Source of the DNA: Cristatella mucedo
Lineage: Eukaryota > Bryozoa > Phylactolaemata > Cristatellidae
Direction: 5' to 3'
Assembly (NCBI GenBank): GCA_009760855.2
Contig: WPIO01000046.1
Span: 2,103,501-2,167,500, forward strand
Length of the DNA stretch: 64,000 nucleotides
Positions within the stretch are counted from its first letter, which is position 1. The number at the start of each line of letters is the position of its first letter. The position numbers were made by a program, and so were the translations under genes. Of this stretch, positions 56,916 to 64,000 are shown one piece after another. The notes under the pieces are model-generated. The model saw nothing but the letters and a program-made list of their open reading frames with translations, did not search any database and was not told where the DNA came from.

Positions 56916-57003
56916 CCGCCTGTGCTACGTTCTGTTTAACGGCTTCGCTATTGAACATCGCAATTTTCTCGACCATTGACTGGTGAATTAAATTAAATTA
57001 AAT

Positions 57004-57172
57004 ACTAGCTGATTTAACAGCCTCTTTTGAATAGCTACAGAAGAGCCTTTAAGGCTATCACCACCGCTTGCAGTGGCGATAAAAGATCGCCCACCGCAGG
57101 AATCGAACCCACGACCTCGGGACCGACGTCGTGAAAGCAACCGCCTTACCTAGTGTGCCATCACGGCTCACC
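57004..57172 (-). mobile_element. SINE-A copy 11
   Basis: TAGCTGATTTAACAGCCTC tail, CCACCGCTTGCAGTGGCGAT body, GAATCGAACCCACGACC B box, GTGTGCCATCACGGCTCAC head. Almost full length. Confidence 0.9.
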
Positions 57173-57824
57173 ACGTCTCACCTAATGTACCTTAGTCGGT
57201 AGCTCCACAGAGTCCCAAGGACTCTGTTGGTGATAAGCTGGGAAGTATTCTATGGCGTGCTCAAAGCCCAAGCGGCTTTCCGTGCGCCTTCGATTGCAAA
57301 CAGACTCCCGCTCACGAAACAAAGAGAAAGGCTGGAAAGAATATGCTGCCGTCGGCAGCAGAAGAGAAGCTGTCACATCTCACGAGTTATGAGAGCTAGT
57401 CTCCCAGCCTACGACCTTCTGAGCAAACGTTTCTATTCGCCAACGTAAGGAAGCGCAGGAATGGAGCCGGCAATTCGTTGCGGATAAAGGATCTGACGAA
57501 GGTTATGGCGAAGCTGAATATGATGCAGCAGTTCAGCTAGGTATGAATGAGCCAAGCCACGGAGGGCATTGTCGGTCAGAGTAAAAATGTTGCTCTATAT
57601 CTGTTGATTGATTTGGAGCTATCATAGCTAATTCAGCAAAGAGCACGGAACTGAACACGGAAATTAAATTACCTGCCACGCAGCCATATCTATCATCGGC
57701 TTGAGAGAGGCTGCAGAGGCTTAGAGGTTTTATTTTGATGTGCTAGCCAAAATTGAATAACCATAGTCCAGCCTATGCATAAAGAGGAGGTCAGTAAGAT
57801 TTTTAACAATCACCCTGCTGTTGG

Positions 57825-58163
57825 CCGTTGCAAGTGTATCCCAGAAGGTAAGGCGCTTGCTCTTCACGACCGATCTCGTAAGTTCGAATCTTGCAATGGG
57901 CGATCCTTTATTGCCAACTGCTAGCGGTGGTGATAGCCGCGAAAGGCTCCTCTGCCGCTATACAGTAATTAACTGCCGAGCTGGTTTGGTCTAGCGGTTA
58001 AGGTGCTTGCTCCGACCAAGGTCTGACTGAGGTCGTGTGCTCGAGCCCCGAGGCATATGTGAAGCGCCTGAATAGAAATTAAGTTCTCTTGGGGCGCTAT
58101 ATAAATGAATTATATTTAAATGAATTATATACAAAAGAGGCCCCGTCAAATCGGCTACAATTG
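57825..58163 (+). mobile_element. SINE-A copy 12, split by SINE-B
   Basis: Head and body lie at 57825-57966 (TAAGTTCGAATCTTGCAATG B box). The tail ACAAAAGAGGCCCCGTCAAA resumes at about 58131 after SINE-B. Confidence 0.88.
57967..58128 (+). mobile_element. SINE-B copy 6
   Basis: A-box region TGGTCTAGCGGTTAAGGTGC, B box GTGCTCGAGCCCC, GTGAAGCGCCTGAATAG and GGGGCGCTATATAAATG tail. The most intact copy. Confidence 0.92.
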
Positions 58164-58377
58164 GTTGTCTATTTAATAGGGCCATGATTTGTAAGACACT
58201 CCGTAACCTTAGAAAGGGATCTTTCAAATCTTAAACAGGTATCAAAGAGGATGCGTACATTCCGAGCACACGATGAAAGTCCCGCATCATCTCAAAAACT
58301 ACAGGAACAAAGTTTTGTAGTCCAGCTGCAGCTTGGGGTTGCTTTTGAGAAGGCTTTTTTTTAGGGGGAATGCTTAG

Positions 58378-59300
58378 AATATACTTATAAAATTTGTCCA
58401 ACAATCAAGCATGTGTTTATGGTACCTTTCAAAAGACAAATATGTTAGAACTGGGATCAGAATTTCTGACGACTTTCGCATTAAATAAAAAGTTTCGTTA
58501 TGCAAACCACGCTAACCCGGATGTAAACCGGAAGCAACAAATAAAAAACTTACCGATTTCTGCATCATATGCGACTTGTATCTCAACTTTTTTAGCCTTG
58601 GTAGATCGCTACAGATGCTGGAAACTTGTTATGGTGCATTACTCTGACTTCTATACAGCTTCGTTTCCAGGGTTGGTTTGTGCCTTGTAAATTCAATAAC
58701 TCGGCTAATACTTCACGAATCGGAATGAAATTTGAAATGCGAGTTCAGCTCTGCTTTTTTACCCTAGTCTGAAATATTTTTTATTTCGGTTGGATAAATT
58801 TGGTTGTATACGTCATCAAACGCCCTGGAGCTTTATTTTCCGTAATCGTGGACACATAACACCAAATGCATCAAACTAAAATCAAAAATATTAAATACTA
58901 GGGTCAAGAAAGCAGAGCTGAACCCATATTTAAATATTCACTCCGATACGTGAAATATTAGCCAAGTTATTTAATTTACAAGGCACAAACCAACCCCGGA
59001 AATGAAGCTGTATAAAAGTCACAAGTATGCACCATAACAAGCTTCAAGCATATATCGCGATATACTAAGATTTGACTAGTTGGGATACAAGTCGCATAGG
59101 ATGCAGAGATCGGTAAATTTTTTATTTGAGGATTTGTTGCTCCCGGTTTACATCCGGGTTAGACGTGGTTTGCATAGCTGATTTTTCTTCCGCGTGGAAG
59201 TCGTCAGAACTTCCGATCCAAATTCTAACATATTTGTCTTTCGAAAGGTAGCATAAACACATATTTGATTGTCGGACAAATTCTATAGGTATTTTCTTGT
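58378..59300. mobile_element. foldback element, copy 2
   Basis: Arms of about 430 bp (58378-58803 and 58857-59300) are inverted copies around a spacer of about 55 bp. Shared blocks include AACCCGGATGTAAACCGG, TTGGTTTGTGCCTTGTAAAT and GACAAATATGTTAGAA. No coding capacity. Inserted in LINE-A. Confidence 0.9.
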
Positions 59301-59349
59301 CATCCACTCTTTATCGTCGTTTAGATTAAAGAAGTTTTCCGAATCCATT

Positions 59350-59462
59350 AGCGAGTATTCGGCGTCTAGCGGGTGGGGGATTGAGGTATTCTACCGTTTT
59401 GACGCGCTCTGTGTGTATAGGGGGCGCGAAGTGTTCTCTCTTTAATTGCTCGTTGATTTGAC
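59350..59462 (+). mobile_element. SINE-C fragment with target duplication
   Basis: GGCGTCTAGCGGGTGGG, GACGCGCTCTGTGTGTATAG and CTTTAATTGCTCG match 62205-62305. It is flanked by TTAGCGA at about 59349 and 59463 and interrupts LINE-A. Confidence 0.7.
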
Positions 59463-59947
59463 TTAGCGAATGTCTACAATGCAATGATATCCAGTTTATC
59501 AGTGACTACAGCAGATTCCGATTGTCTACATTATTAATAGCTGGTCATTGTGAGCATAGAAGTGATAGCCGATTCAATATTCCTAAATCACTTTTCCAAA
59601 AGGTTCAGTATAAATAGAAAACAGCAAAGGACAGAGAATGGACCCATATGGAACTGTGCAGGTAACTCATCTGCTAGATGACACGTGACCACCACACTAA
59701 CTGATTCAACACAATCAGACGAGTACTATTTGAACCACGAGAGTGCCTCGTCTGCCAGATCGGTTGTCGTTCTCGGTCTCCAAGTATGCCATCGGGTCAC
59801 CAGCGTCAAAATCAGCTGATATATCGAGCAGAACCAGAGCACTGAAATTGCACGATCATTGGTGCTTAAGATGTCATAGGTTACACGAAAGAAAGCATGT
59901 CAATGAAGTGGTGTCGCTTGAATTCCGACTTAAATCTTTCTGACAGT

Positions 59948-60622
59948 GTATTCTGTAACTTACTCCTTGCTGGTCTACCGGCACGTGTACTCAGGCGCTT
60001 ACAGCTTTGTGCAAAACTCTGTAGCTAGACTTGTCTGTCGTGAGCGTCGCAGTTGCCACATCTAACTATTTCTCGCTGATCTGCACTGGCTCCCAGTAGA
60101 GCAACGCATCGACTTCAAAGTTTTTTTCACTCACTTTAGGTCTCTTCATTCTTTGGCTCCAGCCTACCTTTCACATCTACTCCCCCACCTGTCAAAGCGT
60201 CATTCCACCCACTTTTTGGAATCTAACTGCTTATTTATTACTTGTATAAATCTCAAATCTTTTGGAGACCGTGTCTCTAGTTCGTATGCTCTCAAAGCCT
60301 GGAACTCACTCCCGACTTGTGTCACCACATTTCCTGACTTGACCAAATTTAAAAAGAAACGAAAAAACGCATCTATTTATCACAGCCTTTAGTGGTTCCA
60401 TGTGATTCGTCCTTAATGTGCTTATGAGTGCTGACACTGTGCATGCTGCCACTAACCATACTTGCATGCTGACGCTGTGTATGTCACCCATAACCATGTT
60501 ACTTTTGCTGTTTATTTGTCATTTTACCACTGACCATTCGATCGTGCTTCCTTTGCAGCTAATTTTAAGTGCCTAGAAAGAGATTGAGTTCTCAGAGGGC
60601 GCTATAGAAAACTATTATTATT
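59948..60622 (+). mobile_element. LINE-B 3' half
   Basis: CNLLLAGLPARVLRRLQLC, LADLHWLPVEQRIDFKV and LKSFGDRVSSSYALKAWNSL, then the 3' UTR, stem-loop and TTATTA tail. One of the best copies. Confidence 0.9.
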
Positions 60623-61380
60623 ACTCTTCTTTTCAATAACAAGTGTCGCAGGCAGTATTCATGGTTATAGATATATCAGCTGCTGCTGACACTGCCTATG
60701 AGGAACTGGCCTGAATTTTGGTGCTGGGATATACGAAAACATGCCAAGAACATCAGCACGTCAAGCGAGAGCTTAGAGCAAAGGCTTATTTCGACACTTA
60801 AAGTAGCAAATAAGTGTCTCTGACAGATTCAGTGCTATTGGTGCAGCTTGACCAGCCTTGCTTAATCTTCTATTTGACAAGAAGCCGATAAATCTCACCG
60901 AGTGGCTGAAGTTACTTACACTGAGTGCCCGCAGGAATTGGTGCGATGTTCTCATCACAGCTGCGAGGATGTGGAAAGACAAAATTTTAAGAGAAGTTTG
61001 GCTGCTCAGCAAAATGGGTGAGATGATCCAAAAAGCCAGATCCGTTAGTGGATCGGTTTTAGCTTGGGTGATTTATTATCGAGCATAATCAATGGCTGAG
61101 AGCCGTTATTGTAATATAACATTACAACTGACCAAAAAGTATATATTAATTAGAATGTTCAGTTGAACGTCTGTAAAGGGCAAGCCACCGCAGAGCTCAT
61201 TTCCTTTGCAACAGCCGATACTGCTATATACCTTTGTTAGCGCTTTGGCTAAATAATTTTCCTTTTAGTAAACCACCATTTCCTGGCGCGCTCAAATTCA
61301 TTCATGATTCGGCAACCACAAAAAAGCAACTTTTACCCCTCCCCCTCCCCGCAAGAAGGTCCAACACAGCAATCACTTTA
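60623..61380. other. unassigned sequence
   Basis: Overlapping frames at 60773-61088 on both strands are not recognised. Confidence 0.3.
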
Positions 61381-61605
61381 CTAGCAATGCTGTAACTGAT
61401 GATACTGCAATCTCTGGCTCAAGCCAGCAGTGCAGAAGTAAAAAAGACGGCACCTCTTTCTTGCAGATTTTCTAAAATTTAGTCTAAGTGATATCAAGTC
61501 AATGCGATTAAACTCCACGATTACTGCAATTTCCTCCTGCCGCACCCAGAGGAGATCGTTACTCAACGGAATGTCTTCGCCCATTGGTGCTCTGTGGCAC
61601 GCGTC
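61381..61605 (-). other. exon-like open frame, unidentified
   Basis: After an acceptor-like CCAACACTTGCAG, the minus strand reads DACHRAPMGEDIPLSNDLLW, VRQEEIAVIVEFNRIDLISL and on to a stop at 61381. The composition looks protein-like, but no family is recognised and no partner exon was found. Confidence 0.2.
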
Positions 61606-62090
61606 TGCAAGTGTTGGCACCCGTCACGTGCACTGCACTCTCGAATTCGGGAGCCGCTGCAGCCGTTCTCTATGCTATACCGCGGCGCTTGTAGGCGCCA
61701 TGCGCGCAGGAACTGCCTATTCTGGGTATGGGGCCCGGTGGCTCAGCGCTTCAGTCTCGAGAAGCAATTGCGTCGTCATGGCGCTACTGCGCGCTATCAA
61801 GCGATGCAAGATATGCAAGTGCCTGTACCGGCAGCTGTCGGGCTATCGAATCCGGCCGGAGCGCCCGCCGCCGGGCACTCGGAAGAAGAGTGCGCGCAAA
61901 CCGCCGCCCACCGGGCCGGGCAGGCGTGGGCGGGGCTCGAGGGTTGACCCCCGTGGCCGGGGTTGTCACGCTGCTCCCGCCTGCTCCATCCGATAAGCGC
62001 GCGTTTTGTGCCCGCTCGGCCACGTGCGTCGTATCGCGCCTTATATTGCCCGGTTGCGCTATCTCGTGCATTCTCCTCCCCCATCCGAAA
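61606..62090. other. CpG-rich DNA
   Basis: GC-rich with open frames in many phases. This openness follows from composition. It may be a promoter of a gene outside the window. Confidence 0.3.
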
Positions 62091-62094
62091 GCGT

Positions 62095-62330
62095 CTGCGC
62101 TGGGCTCGAGAGGTAGAGCGCGTGCGCTGTCGCCGCGCGCCACGTGGCTTCGAGCTCTGGCGCGCCGAGCGCCGAAGTAGATTGCTTTTCGCCGGCCGTA
62201 CGCTTCAGCGTCTGGCGGGTGGGAGGGTGGTGTGCTACCGTTTCTACGCGCTCTCTGTGTGTGTAGGGGGGGCGCGTGCTGTTCTCCCTTTAATCGCTCG
62301 AGGATTCGAATGTTATCTCAGTCAATAGCT
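62095..62330 (+). mobile_element. SINE-C, tRNA-like
   Basis: A-box-like GGGCTCGAGAGGTAGAGCGC and B-box-like GTGGCTTCGAGCTC are followed by the 3' body shared with 59350-59462. Confidence 0.55.
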
Positions 62331-63012
62331 GACTCGGGTGGCTGGAGTAAGGTCAGCCGGCTAGAACGCGGGCAGCCCGCCGGCTCGACGTCTGGTCCGG
62401 ACGTCGGCAGCGAAACGCGCGCGCTCGCTGGGACCTGGGACGGACGCCTAGCGCTTGCGAGTATGCGGCCGACGCGCTGCGCGCGCAGCGGCGTCTGCGT
62501 TCCGACCCGTGCGTAACTGGTGTCCCCGTTTTTAGGGGCCAGTGCCTACAGACGATAGTCGGCAGACAGAGATTGTAAACAATGGTGAAGCGTTGCTGCA
62601 GGTACGGGCAGCGCTCATGCTGTTTTTCGCGGCGTACCGCGTAGACATTCGATACATTCGCTGTCAGCGGCGAGGTGTGGTCGGTTGCAACCGGAGCTTC
62701 GGTGGAATCCTAATTGAAGGTCTGCGTTTATTGCCCGCTCAACCGACTGCTTTTCGCTTAGCACGACGGTCTCTCTACGTCGAACAGTGCTGGCCACCTT
62801 TTGATGACTGCACTGGGGCTGGCCGGTGGGCAGAGGGCTGGTATGGCTGCTATGACTGCTAGCACTAAGCAGGACTAAGATGTGTCTTGCTATAGTGTCT
62901 GAGGCCATTCGGTGTGGCTAGAGGACTCTTTGCACGGGTATGCATCTATCTCTACTTCAAGCCCCCCCCATAGAGGAAATGGCTGACAAATACATTTCGT
63001 CCTAATTCAAGA
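62331..63012. other. unassigned, GC-rich on the left
   Basis: An ORF at 62542-62862 (+) has no known domain. Confidence 0.3.
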
Positions 63013-63102
63013 TGCAAATGTAAAATGTCTAGAAAGAGATTAAGTTCTCTGAAGGCGCTATACATGATGTATTATTATTATTATTGTTATTATTATTATT
63101 AT
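63013..63102 (+). mobile_element. LINE-B stem-loop tail insertion
   Basis: GCAAATGTAAAATGTCTAGA, GATTAAGTTCTCTGAAGGCG, then a long TTA run. Confidence 0.8.
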
Positions 63103-63266
63103 GGTTGGCTGTGACGTTTAATCGCCTCTTCGGTGTGCCATTAGCCGGCTTTTTAAATAGAAAAGCGCCTTCGAAGCTGCCCATCCATCAGTCCGACTCA
63201 CAGCAATCTGCTGCGTTTCAGTGCCCTGCTTGAGCTGGCAGCCTGAGCTCGAGAAGGATGACGATG

Positions 63267-63425
<159 letters not shown>

Positions 63426-63669
63426 GGGAGAGAGTGAGTGCAGGTGGCCGTGTTAGGAATTGCAACCATCGGTTCAGTAGATGGCCAGCAGCTGTCTGCT
63501 TACAGTGGAGAATGTGCTGTACCTAGGGTCCAACTTAAGAGGATTCAAACCTCTTTAAGTTCTCATATAGCGCTATATAAACACACACTTATTATAATTA
63601 TAATGCTCTGTCTCAGCAAACATAAGCACGAAAAGGACCATTCTCACCGACCCAGCAGATGCTGTGAGG

Positions 63670-64000
63670 AAGACGTGAGTTTATTAGATTTTGTCATGTC
63701 AGGGAATGTTGTAACGTCAGTCGGAAGCGAGTTACAGCTTTGGCATATGAATTGAAGGCATGGTCTCTTATAGACAAACCTAAACGACTCGAGTCAAAAG
63801 AGCAGGTGGTACCGATTTCTAGCCTAATTTGAAAATAGTTTAGATAGGGAAGCTGGAGCAAGAGAACGAAGGGACCTACACAAGTGAGTGATGCAACCTC
63901 AAAGTCGATATGCTGTTTGATGGGAGCCAGTGTAGACCGGTAAGTAGCGTTGCGACATGAAGTGGGGCAACGTGGCACTTGCGACTATAGTAACAAACAA
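63670..64000 (-). mobile_element. LINE-B fragment at window end
   Basis: Aligns with the LKSFGD..SYA and HWLP.KQ.IDF regions of other copies (GGGAGCCAGTGTAGACCGG). It runs off the window. Confidence 0.75.

Larger units (their letters stand above)
53291..57003 (+). mobile_element. decayed Ty1/Copia element
   Basis: Homologous terminal segments (53291-54040 less a LINE-B insert, and 56325-57003 with two inserts) bracket copia-like remnants. These are gag (LWSTRAKFNFIAKAF, ALSVIFVTLSDSVLM), protease (EWRIDSGVMQ), the integrase leader (PELLTYFDKIARSVVVGDGE) and the RT start (KTDAYEVTQLPEGRQAI, FKVRCHSEGSVNCY). Integrase core and most of RT are deleted. Stops are abundant. Confidence 0.8.
56326..57003 (+). 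mobile_element. Copia 3' LTR, truncated
   Basis: CTATACTACACCGAGCGG to TTGACTGGTGAAT, with TATTTATAAACCC as a possible TATA. It is interrupted by SINE-B (56608-56741) and a LINE-B tail (56770-56915), then cut by SINE-A. Confidence 0.65.
57185..59940 (-). mobile_element. LINE-A copy carrying four nested insertions
   Basis: LINE-A blocks lie at 57185-57824, 58164-58360, 59310-59350 and 59463-59940. The last includes the RT segment ALVLLDISADFDAGDP on the minus strand. They are separated by SINE-A (itself holding SINE-B), a foldback element and a short SINE-C. Order matches other copies. Confidence 0.8.

Noticed and set aside
57967-58060. Possible tRNA gene (A box TAGCGGTTAAGG, B box GCTCGAGCCC)
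   Set aside because: No cloverleaf acceptor pairing was found. It is the head of SINE-B; other B-box matches in the window are SINE heads too.

Overview
The window is genomic DNA of an animal, very probably an invertebrate. It has spliced genes with GT-AG introns and is dense in non-LTR retrotransposons, tRNA-derived SINEs, LTR-element remnants and DNA-transposon relics. The species cannot be named from the sequence. There are no bacterial or organellar operons, no functional tRNA or rRNA genes and no CRISPR array.

Two host genes can be reconstructed, both on the minus strand. ARL6IP1 (17.1-20.8 kb) is complete: six exons in consistent phase encode 211 residues, with two hydrophobic hairpins and a C-terminal KKXX motif, as expected of an ER membrane-shaping protein. 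TAB1 (24.5-38.4 kb) has six exons that join in phase into 548 residues plus stop. Only the short 5' coding exon is missing. TAB1 is the PP2C-fold adaptor of the TAK1 kinase. The copy here carries aspartates at three PP2C metal-binding positions where, as I recall it, human TAB1 has Asn, Glu and Glu. A GC-rich tract at 20.8-21.1 kb lies just upstream of the ARL6IP1 start codon.

The rest is repeats. Family names are mine. LINE-A and LINE-B are two CR1/L2-like non-LTR families. LINE-B copies end in a conserved stem-loop followed by TTA repeats. SINE-A and SINE-B have tRNA-like heads with B boxes. The SINE-B tail is clearly the LINE-B stem-loop, which suggests LINE-B mobilises SINE-B. Many insertions consist of that stem-loop tail alone (about 50-80 bp), and one abuts an ARL6IP1 splice donor.

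Layout: 0-2 kb unassigned sequence and SINEs. 1.9-6.6 kb a decayed Ty3/Gypsy element split by LINE-A. 7-16 kb LINE fragments, a paired DIRS-like fragment and possible solo LTRs. 17-21 kb ARL6IP1. 24.5-38.5 kb TAB1, whose introns hold LINEs, SINEs and a foldback element. 39-45 kb mostly unassigned. 46.3-47.1 kb a 30-bp-unit minisatellite. 48.6-51 kb a duplicated segment with an ORF open on both strands. 51.1-51.8 kb a Tigger/pogo-like relic. 53.3-57 kb a decayed Ty1/Copia element. 57.2-59.9 kb a LINE-A copy holding four nested insertions. 60-64 kb LINE-B, CpG-rich DNA and a long GA microsatellite.
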